Positions 9,380 through 17,104 of a stretch of 64,000 nucleotides of DNA are shown in pieces (the first letter of the stretch is position 1; every line of letters begins with the position of its first letter). The translations under genes and the position numbers were made by a program. The stretch is from G942493375 sp942493375. Lineage in GTDB: Bacteria; Armatimonadota; UBA5829. Where the stretch lies: contig OW818698.1 of assembly GCA_942493375.1 (NCBI GenBank), positions 6,882,001 to 6,946,000 on the forward strand, read 5' to 3'. A model generated the notes under the pieces. It saw only the letters and a program-made list of their open reading frames with translations. It was not told where the DNA came from and did no database searches.

Positions 9380-9928
9380 ATGAAACTTATAGAAGAAACA
9401 ATATCCAGTGAAATCATATACGATGGCAAAATAATCAAGCTCAGAAGAGATCTTGTAAGGTTACCTGACGGTAAAGAAAGCATCAGGGAAGTCGTTGTGC
9501 ATAGAGGAGCCATAGCTGCTGTTCCGCTTATGGATGACGGCACCATAGTGATGGTCAGGCAGTTCAGACAAGCTGCTGGACAGACGCTGCTTGAGATACC
9601 AGCAGGAACTCTTGAGATTGGTGAAGAACCTGCTGTATGCGCTGAGCGTGAATTGCAGGAGGAAATCGGCTACAGACCGGAGAAGCTTACACTGCTGTTT
9701 AGTTCGTATCTGGCGCCGGGATACTCCAGTGAGATGCTGCATACTTTCCTGGCTCAGGATTTAGTACTTTCAAAATCTGAAAATGATGAAGACGAATTTA
9801 TAGAGATTGTTAGAATCCCAATGAATGATGCGGTAGACTTGATCCGTGCAGGAGAAATCAAAGATGCAAAAACCATCTGCGGAGTCCTGATGACTGAAAG
9901 ATTATTGAGCAGTAAAACGTCAACATGA
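9380..9928 (+). CDS. nudF: Nudix hydrolase, ADP-ribose pyrophosphatase type
   Basis: Hydrolyses ADP-ribose or related nucleoside diphosphate sugars to AMP plus a sugar phosphate. It has 182 residues. The Nudix box is complete and canonical: it starts GTLEIGEEP, ends RELQEEIGY, and has G-x5-E-x7-RExxEExG spacing (about residues 76-98). The preceding VRQFRQAAGQTLLEIPAG segment is characteristic of the ADPRase/NudF subfamily. It has its own candidate promoter and is followed by a second promoter, so it is probably monocistronic. The exact substrate cannot be read from the sequence. Confidence 0.9.
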   Translation: MKLIEETISSEIIYDGKIIKLRRDLVRLPDGKESIREVVVHRGAIAAVPLMDDGTIVMVRQFRQAAGQTLLEIPAGTLEIGEEPAVCAERELQEEIGYRPEKLTLLFSSYLAPGYSSEMLHTFLAQDLVLSKSENDEDEFIEIVRIPMNDAVDLIRAGEIKDAKTICGVLMTERLLSSKTST

Positions 9929-9946
9929 CGCAAAAAGGCACAATTC

Positions 9947-9955
9947 TGGTATACT
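9947..9955 (+). promoter_or_regulatory. Extended -10 promoter (TGGTATACT)
   Basis: TGGTATACT is an extended -10 element 53 bp upstream of the M24 peptidase homologue. No good -35 hexamer is present at 17 bp, as is usual for extended -10 promoters. Confidence 0.45.
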
Positions 9956-10007
9956 ATTTCAAAAGTCTAATAGATACAATTACCCTTTATAGTGGGAGGA
10001 GTTTCGG

Positions 10008-11168
10008 ATGAACAAGATTCCATTGAGTGAGTTTAAACAAAGACAGGCAAATGCCCAGGCAAAGGTTATCGAGCGGGGCCTGGATGCTGTAATAATACAC
10101 AGCAATGAAGCTGACTTCGCAAACGTTCGTTATCTTTCTGAGTATTGGCCAATCTTCGAGAGTGCCGGTGTAGTTATTCCTGCAGACGGTGACCCGATTC
10201 TGTTGATCGGACCAGAGAGTGAGACATTTGCTAGAGACCACAGCGTAATACCCGATATCCGCAAGATTCTCTACTACAGAGAAGCTGCAGAACCGGATTA
10301 TCCGGACATTGAGATCGATACTTTTGAGGGTGTTTTCAAATCCCTTAACGGTGGCAAGGGTGTAAAGAAACTTGGCCTGGCCGGCACGACAGCGATGCCT
10401 GTTTCAGTATATGAAGCAATCAAAGCCAGCGTTCCCAATACAGAGATCGTCAAAGCCGACGACATTATGTATGAACTCCGGGCAATCAAGAGTGCAAACG
10501 AGATCGCGGTTCTTCAGGAAGGCTTCAGAGTCAGTGAACTGGCTGTTCAGGAAGTCCTGGGAAAACTAAAACCCGGTATGACCGAGTTGCAGGCTGTAGG
10601 AATTGCAGAAGAAGCCATCTATCGACACGGTGCTGAATATGAAGCTCACCCGCTGTATGTTTTGGCTGGTGTAAGCAGTTCACATGCTATCGGTCGACCT
10701 GGCTACAGAGTTCTGCAGGAAGGTGACCTTGTCCAGCTCAACATAGGCGCCAGAATTGGTGGATACTCCCCAAGCATAGGTCTTCCAGTTTGTATTGGCA
10801 AAATGGATCCTGCAATGAAGGATCTTGTCTCATTTGGACTTGAAGCTCATATCAAGACATTTGAATGGATGAAACCAGGCATACCAGCTAAGGAAGTTGT
10901 TATCAACTTCGAGAAATTCGTTCGCGACAGAGGGTATGGAGACAACCTGTTATACGGCCCTTGCCATGGTCTGGGTATGATCGAAGTAGAGCGCCCCTGG
11001 ATGGAAGGCACATCTGACTATCTGCTGCAGGAGAATATGACATTCCAGGTAGATACTTTCCTGTATCGCAAAGAATACGGTCTCCGCTGGGAAACCGGTT
11101 CCAGAATAACTGCAGACGGAGTCGCAGATTTCTCCAATAAGTTCAGAGGAATCTACGAACTGGGTTGA
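10008..11168 (+). CDS. M24 family peptidase homologue (Xaa-Pro/creatinase fold), metal ligands altered
   Basis: A 386-residue protein with the two-domain creatinase/prolidase layout: an N-terminal alpha/beta domain (residues 1-150) and a C-terminal pita-bread domain. In active M24 metallopeptidases five residues (D, D, H, E, E) bind two metals. Here the first two positions read QLNIGARIGGYSPSIG, with Asn and Ser instead of the two Asp. The His in PCHGLGM is kept, one Glu is Asp (FQVDTFLY) and the last Glu is kept (RWETGSRI). This suggests a non-peptidase relative, perhaps creatinase-like or a binding protein. The start is a strong GGGAGGAG site 8-9 nt before ATG. Confidence 0.8.
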   Translation: MNKIPLSEFKQRQANAQAKVIERGLDAVIIHSNEADFANVRYLSEYWPIFESAGVVIPADGDPILLIGPESETFARDHSVIPDIRKILYYREAAEPDYPDIEIDTFEGVFKSLNGGKGVKKLGLAGTTAMPVSVYEAIKASVPNTEIVKADDIMYELRAIKSANEIAVLQEGFRVSELAVQEVLGKLKPGMTELQAVGIAEEAIYRHGAEYEAHPLYVLAGVSSSHAIGRPGYRVLQEGDLVQLNIGARIGGYSPSIGLPVCIGKMDPAMKDLVSFGLEAHIKTFEWMKPGIPAKEVVINFEKFVRDRGYGDNLLYGPCHGLGMIEVERPWMEGTSDYLLQENMTFQVDTFLYRKEYGLRWETGSRITADGVADFSNKFRGIYELG

Positions 11169-11189
11169 TCGGTTATTGAGCTCAATAAT

Positions 11190-11223
11190 TATGCTATGGG
11201 GCAAAATATTGCCCCATAGCATA
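11190..11223. repeat. Perfect 15-bp stem hairpin downstream of the M24 gene
   Basis: TATGCTATGGGGCAA (11190-11204) pairs fully with 11209-11223 around the loop AATA. There is no T-tract, so it may stabilise the mRNA 3' end or act as a weak terminator between the M24 gene and the tRNA promoter. Confidence 0.65.
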
Positions 11224-11243
11224 CCACATATTAGAACCTCTGT

Positions 11244-11272
11244 TTGACACAAAGGCCAACCTTTGGTAAACT
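11244..11272 (+). promoter_or_regulatory. Promoter of tRNA-Leu
   Basis: TTGACA (11244-11249), a 17-bp spacer and TAAACT (11267-11272) lie 10 bp before the mature tRNA 5' end. Confidence 0.75.
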
Positions 11273-11281
11273 AATCTTCGC

Positions 11282-11365
<84 letters not shown>

Positions 11366-11381
11366 ACAAAATACTTGCGTA

Positions 11382-11415
11382 AACAAGCTTTCCATTTTTT
11401 GGAAGGCTTGTTTTT
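11382..11415 (+). terminator. Rho-independent terminator after tRNA-Leu
   Basis: The stem AACAAGCTTTCC / GGAAGGCTTGTT closes over an ATTTTTT loop (one G-T wobble) and is followed by a T-run at 11410-11415. Confidence 0.8.
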
Positions 11416-11417
11416 GT

Positions 11418-11499
11418 ATTAGCCTACATTATTCATGACTGACCTGCTCTTTGCACTATTGCCGGGCAAAAGCGAAGCTTAATGAATAATACCAGCTAG
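11418..11499. repeat. Family B 82-bp repeat (inverted copy)
   Basis: In reverse orientation this stretch reads CTAGCTGGTATTATTCA ... TCATGAATAATGTAGGCTA and keeps the internal AAGC.TCGCTTTTG and CCGGCA blocks of the copies at 29147-29228 and 53867-53948. It is the most divergent full-length copy. Confidence 0.65.
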
Positions 11500-11754
11500 C
11501 ATGCTGCAATTGGGAATTGTTAGGAATTGTCATAACCATCTTGTAATCTCGTCTAGAAAAGCAGTTATACATAGGCAGCATTGTTCCGCATATACACCGC
11601 AATCTTCTGGCTTTTTGACGTGGTGATTTACACCGTGTTAGACTATCGACAATTACATCCGCTTTTGCGGTTAAAAAACTAATAATTCCAAACAGTAACG
11701 GTATTATACAAATCCATCTCATGACCAACAAGGCGACATAAGCAGGTGATTGAA
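11500..11754. other. Non-coding spacer before the secreted protein
   Basis: No supported gene is seen. A minus-strand open frame (about 114 codons) crosses this stretch and the repeat, but it lacks a ribosome binding site and runs into the start of the downstream gene. A GCGG/CCGC-type short hairpin near 11665-11680 is the only structure seen. Confidence 0.5.
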
Positions 11755-14544
11755 ATGCTTTCCAAATTCTCTCATGCAAAGTATGGATTTCTGTCAACAA
11801 TGGTTTTTCTGCTGACTATTTTCTTGATGGCTCCAGCAGAAGCCCAAAAAGCTGAGGTTGCAACCAATGTGCGGATGCAGAAAATTGTGCAGACCGCAGT
11901 ACAGAAGCTCGGATGCCAGGTTATGATTCTAGGCTCGTGGGTATCCGGTAGCAAGTATGGAGATCCACTGCTTGGTGGTAAATCAGATCACGATATGCGT
12001 CTTGTATTGTCTAAGGCTACGAATCCGGCGGTAGCGCTGGAAGAATGGAAGAACGCTAAGAACGCGGTTGAGCAACTGGTTCGCAAGGAGTTTGGCGACA
12101 AGGCAGATGATGTGTTGAAGACCTGTAATCTCTACCCACCCAAACAACTTATGGATGGTGTTGAGGATTCTGCTGATGCCCTGGACCGTTTCAAGAAACT
12201 CGGTCATGTGCCGGGTCTCAGTAATACTGGAAAGGTCACTAAGGTCACTGAGGAAATGGCCGAAGGGCTTTATGGAAAAGGGTCTCAGACATGGACTCAG
12301 GCTTATGAGAACTCATCAGGCAAACTTATCTATACTTCGCCAGTCAAGACAAAGGAGGGCAAGATCGTAAATAAGGTCTTCACTGGCGCTGCAGACATCA
12401 CTCACCTGGAGGAGGGCATCGGTCGCTACACCACCGGTGGAATGGGAAACACCTCCAAACAGTGGATCTCTCATGCAGAAGATGCCATCAAATCTGGATC
12501 GGGCGACAAAGTAGTAAAATATCTGGAACGGCTCGAACGTGACATGGCTAAAGCCAGAGAGCTGGCAGGTATGGAAATCAGCGGTAAGTGGCGTGAGGAA
12601 ATGCACTCCCTCATCAAGCAGCTCAAGGCAGATCCAAAGAGCATCTCGTTAATGGACGACGAAGTGAGGAAGATGCTGGGGCGTGCCGAGTTTACCTCTT
12701 CAATTCTCAGCAAGATGGATAATAAAAGCATAGGTCAGAAACTAGTGCTTTCGAACTTGATCAAAGCTGCTGATGATGGACATGAATTCGCCTCCACAAT
12801 AAAAGAAGTAGCCCAAAGTGTGCCGTTGGACAAAGTCCTTGACTTAGTTGCTGCGGCGGTAGCTACTTATGAAGTGTCTAGTGGAGCAGGCGAAGAAGAT
12901 CCAACCAAGGTTCTGCTGGGTCTTGCAGATTTCGGCGCATCCCTACCTGTAAGTCTGGTCACTCGCCTGACTAATGAGATACTTGAGTCTACTAAAGATA
13001 AAGGATATGACCTGGTAGCCAACAGTCAGGAAGCTTTCGATCTGCTGGATGGATTTTATACTGCTACCGGTCGTGAGAATGCCGAAGGAACACAGTATTC
13101 AATTAATCAGCTTGTGGAGAAATACCGAGAGGGTGACGAAGAGAAGTTGAAATCATTCGTCTATGGACTGTGTACTAAGGCTTCTGATCGCCAGGCTGGA
13201 ACGGCTACTGGAGCGACTGATACCAAAGTGGCCGATTCAATGCATGCGAAATGTTACCCGATAATCCTTAGAGCGTGGCGGTCCAAACGAATGCTCCTGA
13301 TGCATAAGGTAGACGCCCTTCGCAATAGTTATATAGGTAAAGGGATTCAGCTTTCATATTCCCCAGTGCCTGCCAAGGTGGAGGAATCCACCGGAAATGC
13401 TGAAATCACAGTTCAAATCAATACGTTGACAGGCAAGCTGGAGAACGAACTGTCCAATATCCGTGATATCCTCACTACACTATATGGAACCGGCAACTAC
13501 TTTGTGAAAGTGGAAGATAAGTGGAGTCCTAAAGGCAGAGAAGGAGCGAACGATAACCAACGCAAGCACACTTTCAAGAACGGTGGAGTCTACCCTATTA
13601 CCGTCAAACGAACCATTTCCATCGGTGGAAACGGCATCCCCGCAGGTTCATATCTGAACAAAGAACTGGAGATGTTTGCTGGCGTAGATATTGAAGTTGG
13701 CGGGTTTGGTGTGGCAATACTTCCTCCGACTTTATCAGGTTTGACCGCTTCGTTTACTGCCAATGTTTTCAGTCTGCCATCTGCAGTGAAGAAGCTTGGA
13801 TATCGGTGGAGCTTTGGTGACTTAAACTCAGTGCAAGATCAGGAGAGTCCATATCCAGTAGAAGTCTTTCGCGATGGTCTCGCTGGCAATATTGTAATGA
13901 CGAGGACGCACACCTATAAGAGCAACAAAGTATATAGCGTCAATCTGGCACTCTATGATCTTACAAAAGGACCATATGTGGAATGGGTCACGCGACCTAT
14001 TGCAACAGCCAGAGTTCCTGTCGACTTGAACTTGAAACTTAACGAAGGCAAATGTGAAATACGGATTCTGATGTCGTGCAGGGATCCGAAGGACACGGAA
14101 ATGCCGCCGGATTGGCGCGCCCCAGGCATTGTGACCGACGTAGAATGTTCACTGGGTGGTTACGGCACGTTTGATTTCTCAAAGTCCTGGCGAGACGGAG
14201 GTGACTCGTTCGACGATTTTAAGTATGCGATACAAGGCTCTGGTGTGATCAATATTGCCACTGGCATTATGAATTTCAATTTGAACTGGAGCAGATCGCG
14301 TGCTTATATCGGGAATACTACAGAGCACAAATACGATGTCACTCAAAATGATGATGGTGTTATGGAAATTACTGGTACACTCAAGGTATTGAATTCGGGC
14401 AATCTCAATTTTACGCAAACGAATAGTTCGGGAATGTATGATTCGATCATCACATTCGCTGAAGCCGGAAAAGAACCAATTGTCTATCAATGCTCCGGCA
14501 GCATAAGCAAAGATAGCAATTTACGGATTGCTAGACCGGAATAG
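11755..14544 (+). CDS. Exported nucleotidyltransferase-like protein with PKD-like C-terminal domain
   Basis: Unnamed protein of about 929 residues. I chose ATG 11755 because AGGTGA stands 5-6 nt before it and it places the signal peptide at the N-terminus; an in-frame GTG at 11746 is possible. The signal peptide is residues 1-30 (hydrophobic core VFLLTIFLMA, then APAEA). Residues 59-82 read LGSWVSGSKYGDPLLGGKSD followed by HDMR, which matches the pol-beta superfamily nucleotidyltransferase pattern hGSxxxG...SDxD (G60-S61, D78/D80). A long helical region follows (about 90-520). A PKD-like segment (YRWSFGD ... HTYKSNKVYSVNLALYD) sits near 680-760, followed by a C-terminal beta-rich part. An exported protein with this fold is unusual; enzymatic activity is only inferred. 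It is followed by two small paralogues. Confidence 0.7.
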   Translation: MLSKFSHAKYGFLSTMVFLLTIFLMAPAEAQKAEVATNVRMQKIVQTAVQKLGCQVMILGSWVSGSKYGDPLLGGKSDHDMRLVLSKATNPAVALEEWKNAKNAVEQLVRKEFGDKADDVLKTCNLYPPKQLMDGVEDSADALDRFKKLGHVPGLSNTGKVTKVTEEMAEGLYGKGSQTWTQAYENSSGKLIYTSPVKTKEGKIVNKVFTGAADITHLEEGIGRYTTGGMGNTSKQWISHAEDAIKSGSGDKVVKYLERLERDMAKARELAGMEISGKWREEMHSLIKQLKADPKSISLMDDEVRKMLGRAEFTSSILSKMDNKSIGQKLVLSNLIKAADDGHEFASTIKEVAQSVPLDKVLDLVAAAVATYEVSSGAGEEDPTKVLLGLADFGASLPVSLVTRLTNEILESTKDKGYDLVANSQEAFDLLDGFYTATGRENAEGTQYSINQLVEKYREGDEEKLKSFVYGLCTKASDRQAGTATGATDTKVADSMHAKCYPIILRAWRSKRMLLMHKVDALRNSYIGKGIQLSYSPVPAKVEESTGNAEITVQINTLTGKLENELSNIRDILTTLYGTGNYFVKVEDKWSPKGREGANDNQRKHTFKNGGVYPITVKRTISIGGNGIPAGSYLNKELEMFAGVDIEVGGFGVAILPPTLSGLTASFTANVFSLPSAVKKLGYRWSFGDLNSVQDQESPYPVEVFRDGLAGNIVMTRTHTYKSNKVYSVNLALYDLTKGPYVEWVTRPIATARVPVDLNLKLNEGKCEIRILMSCRDPKDTEMPPDWRAPGIVTDVECSLGGYGTFDFSKSWRDGGDSFDDFKYAIQGSGVINIATGIMNFNLNWSRSRAYIGNTTEHKYDVTQNDDGVMEITGTLKVLNSGNLNFTQTNSSGMYDSIITFAEAGKEPIVYQCSGSISKDSNLRIARPE

Positions 14545-14587
14545 GGAGTATAATACGTAACATCAGAGGACGACAATAGGTGTGAAT

Positions 14588-15094
14588 ATGGAGCTAAATG
14601 AATTAGCAGTCAAGATAGATTCAATTGAACACAGACTTCAAAATGTATCAGACACAATATCAAAGCATATAATAACAAGACGGTTTTGCATCACAGATAA
14701 GAATCGGGTAATACGTAGTCAGTGGGGTTATCAGCCTGGTTTGATTGATATTACATTAAATTCTAAAAAACAGATGGTTAAAATGATAATTGGACCTAGT
14801 GGTGTCAGTTTATATGGCAATAACTGCCAGCATATTCATTTTATAGCTAATTACGATAGAGTGTTTGGTGAAAAGACGCAGGTCACACTGATTGATATGA
14901 AAGCAGGGCGCGGCGTTTACAACTGCTTTCGAATATTCTCAGAAAGAGATAATTCTATCGAAATGTTCATCGACAACAAATTTGGAAGCATGCATCCACT
15001 ATGTATGTCTTTTGATGAGAATAACGAGGTATCATTAGCTGTAAAGTATCGCAACAAAAGTTTAGTTGTTATTTCCTCAAAGGAAGGATTCTAG
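14588..15094 (+). CDS. Hypothetical protein, N-terminal coiled coil plus beta-rich domain (paralogue 1)
   Basis: About 168 residues, not recognised as a named family. I use ATG 14588; GTG 14582 is in frame and equally possible. The first 30 residues (ELNELAVKIDSIEHRLQNVS) have heptad-like hydrophobic spacing, suggesting oligomerisation. The rest alternates short beta segments with glycine turns (KMIIGPSGVSLYG). The next gene has the same layout and a similar SGIHIYG block, so the two are probably distant paralogues. No signal peptide is visible. It lies about 40 bp downstream of the exported nucleotidyltransferase-like gene, possibly in the same transcript. Trimeric fibre-like structure is speculation. 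Confidence 0.6.
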   Translation: MELNELAVKIDSIEHRLQNVSDTISKHIITRRFCITDKNRVIRSQWGYQPGLIDITLNSKKQMVKMIIGPSGVSLYGNNCQHIHFIANYDRVFGEKTQVTLIDMKAGRGVYNCFRIFSERDNSIEMFIDNKFGSMHPLCMSFDENNEVSLAVKYRNKSLVVISSKEGF

Positions 15095-15095
15095 A

Positions 15096-15602
15096 ATGGA
15101 ACACTCAACGGAAGCGTTAGAACAAAGAGTCCAAATGTTGCTTGATAAAATTAGCCAGTTGGAAGCCAATATTGCTGAGCAAGTGACAACGCAGAAACTT
15201 GAATTGGTAAGCTATCAAGGAGACACACGAGGCTGGGTAACTACTAATGAAGATGGTGATGTAGAAATAGTAATGTTGGATAATGTTGGCAAGCGCAGGC
15301 TTCGGGTGTTTTGTTCAGAAAATTCATATTCTGGAATACACATATATGGTGAAGAAGATGAGAATCTGGCAAGAATGGAAATTGTGGATGGTAAAATCCC
15401 AAGTCTGGTTTTGACTAGACCAGACTATGAATCAGAAATCCGTGCTGAGATTGGTCAAGATGGTACCGCAGAGATCAGTGTCTCAGAAAAAGAAACAAAC
15501 AAGAAAGTAAGCATGCTTCTTGAAAACGGAAAATACCCTTGCGTTGTTATAAGAGATGGTAATGATGAGATTCTATACAGAATTCCTGAAAAGCGACCAT
15601 AA
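15096..15602 (+). CDS. Hypothetical protein, coiled coil plus beta-rich domain (paralogue 2)
   Basis: 168 residues starting at ATG 15096, two bases after the previous stop, with AGGAAGGA about 6 nt upstream; a longer upstream start would overlap the preceding gene. The N-terminal 30 residues (TEALEQRVQMLLDKISQLEA) are a clear coiled coil. Then repeated short strands with charged turns follow (RGWVTTNEDGDVEIVMLD, SGIHIYGEEDENLARMEI). The layout matches the upstream gene, so the pair likely works together or arose by duplication. No catalytic motif, membrane segment or signal peptide is seen. Confidence 0.6.
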   Translation: MEHSTEALEQRVQMLLDKISQLEANIAEQVTTQKLELVSYQGDTRGWVTTNEDGDVEIVMLDNVGKRRLRVFCSENSYSGIHIYGEEDENLARMEIVDGKIPSLVLTRPDYESEIRAEIGQDGTAEISVSEKETNKKVSMLLENGKYPCVVIRDGNDEILYRIPEKRP

Positions 15603-15671
15603 TCTACTGCAATTAAGCAACATCATATCTTTGATCAAGTTTTAATCATCGAAGCGATCAAAGCCAATTTG

Positions 15672-15938
15672 TTAACGCCCAGCCTTTTTTAGTGCCTCAA
15701 ATACGCCCTTATATACAATACAGAATTCATCGTAATTAAGGCCTCTGGATCCATCACCTTGAACAGGTTTAGAGAACAGAGGATAATTCATTGTGTTGTG
15801 GTGGTAGGAGATGTTGTGCAATTGCATTTGTGTCTTGATTAGATTCATCAAGGTATTTCGATCAGGTGCTTTCAGGAGCATTTTAGATATTTTCCTAACG
15901 ACATCCTGGTTTGGTAGAAAGTATAATTCCTGGCTCAT
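15672..15938 (-). CDS. Small hypothetical protein
   Basis: 88-residue soluble protein (MSQELYFLPNQDVVRKI ... GVFEALKKAGR), with no recognised domain, signal peptide or membrane segment. It lies alone between two oppositely oriented groups, on the opposite strand to the paralogue pair, with only a weak AAAAGAG-like ribosome site. The composition is protein-like (balanced charge, amphipathic helices), but it could be a remnant. Confidence 0.4.
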   Translation of the reverse strand: MSQELYFLPNQDVVRKISKMLLKAPDRNTLMNLIKTQMQLHNISYHHNTMNYPLFSKPVQGDGSRGLNYDEFCIVYKGVFEALKKAGR

Positions 15939-16094
15939 AGAAACTCTTTTCGTTTATAGAATACTTCACTCGCAAGCACTACTCTAAGCGCGGATGTTTT
16001 AGAATACTGCCTGCAGTTACTTTTGAAGTATAGGATCAATCTGAATCATTGTCAATCAAATCAAAGTACGTGGATTTGTATTCCTACTGGCAAA

Positions 16095-17075
16095 TTATAA
16101 GAATGGCTCTTCAATCGGATAATTGTCATATCTATTTACTGCTTCCCGAAATGCCTCGATATTCTCCTGGGGGAATGGCATTTCCTGATCCGGAGCACAG
16201 AAATAGCCGCCGTACCTGCCTAGTTGCCACATTCGGTGTTTAACTTCGGTGACTATTGCATCCACTGGTCCATCCATCAGGATAGTTGTGCTGATTCCAC
16301 CCAATAGAGCCATCTTACCTTGAGTTTGAGCCCTGATCTTATCCAAGTCATTTGCTGTAGCCTGGATTGGATTCAGGACTGATACACCAAGGTCTATGAA
16401 TATATCCAGAAGCCTGTCTATGTTGCCGCACGAATGGAAATTGATGATGACATTGCGTGATTTATAGAGATCGAATAATCGCTTGTATTCAGGCATGAAA
16501 ACTTCGCGGATGATATTCGGGTTCAGCAGAGGAGCACACTGTGTCCCAAGGTCATCCCCGGCAGAAATCATCTCCACACCCAGGTTTATGTAGTGTTTTG
16601 CTATACCCAGCTGGAAATCCATTATACGGTGCAAAATTTCACGGGCATATTCAGGTTCGGTATAGAGATACTGCATCATATTTTCCATGCCGACCAGCAT
16701 ATATGACTTTTCCCAGAGGGTATCTCGATGCTGACCAGTCAGGAATGTGTCACCAGGCTGATAAGCTTCAGCCATCTGGTATATCTTATTGCAAATACGT
16801 GGGTCATCGGGATCAGGCCATTCATAGTTTTTCAAGCTGGCAATATCTGCTAATGGATTACCTCTGGGAAAGCCCATTACTCCGGGATGCTCCTTATGCC
16901 ACATAGTGCCCCAGATATCCGTCCATTTCTCACCTACAGCGCAGTCGTGACCGCCGCCGGCATACCCTTCGTGGTTGCATCCATGGTAGGTGATGGTGTA
17001 GGTCGGCAGTCCCGATACTATGCGTTCAGGACTGCCGAATCTCAATATCTCTAAAGCGTTTTCACGCTCAGTCAT
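16095..17075 (-). CDS. Uroporphyrinogen decarboxylase-fold protein, MtaA/CmuA-type
   Basis: 326-residue TIM-barrel protein of the URO-D superfamily. The zinc-binding motif HSCG (in INFHSCGNIDRLLD, after mid-protein) is typical of MtaA/MtbA-like corrinoid methyltransferases rather than HemE. The central DDLGTQ and the C-terminal LLGGISTTILMDGP blocks are family features. In carbohydrate-degradation regions such proteins are common but poorly understood; the substrate is unknown. It lies directly downstream of the GH50-like gene (29 bp, same strand), so the two are probably co-transcribed. Heme biosynthesis is unlikely because there are no hem neighbours and the residues differ. Confidence 0.75.
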   Translation of the reverse strand: MTERENALEILRFGSPERIVSGLPTYTITYHGCNHEGYAGGGHDCAVGEKWTDIWGTMWHKEHPGVMGFPRGNPLADIASLKNYEWPDPDDPRICNKIYQMAEAYQPGDTFLTGQHRDTLWEKSYMLVGMENMMQYLYTEPEYAREILHRIMDFQLGIAKHYINLGVEMISAGDDLGTQCAPLLNPNIIREVFMPEYKRLFDLYKSRNVIINFHSCGNIDRLLDIFIDLGVSVLNPIQATANDLDKIRAQTQGKMALLGGISTTILMDGPVDAIVTEVKHRMWQLGRYGGYFCAPDQEMPFPQENIEAFREAVNRYDNYPIEEPFL

Positions 17076-17104
17076 AGGATATTCTCTCCCGGAATTATAT
17101 CAAG

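Noticed and set aside
11456..11800. Minus-strand open frame of 114 codons with a hydrophobic stretch
   Set aside because: It overlaps a family B repeat and the start of the exported protein gene on the other strand, and it has no ribosome binding site.
16095..17075. Assignment as HemE (uroporphyrinogen decarboxylase of heme synthesis)
   Set aside because: The HSCG zinc motif and lack of hem neighbours fit MtaA/CmuA-type proteins better.
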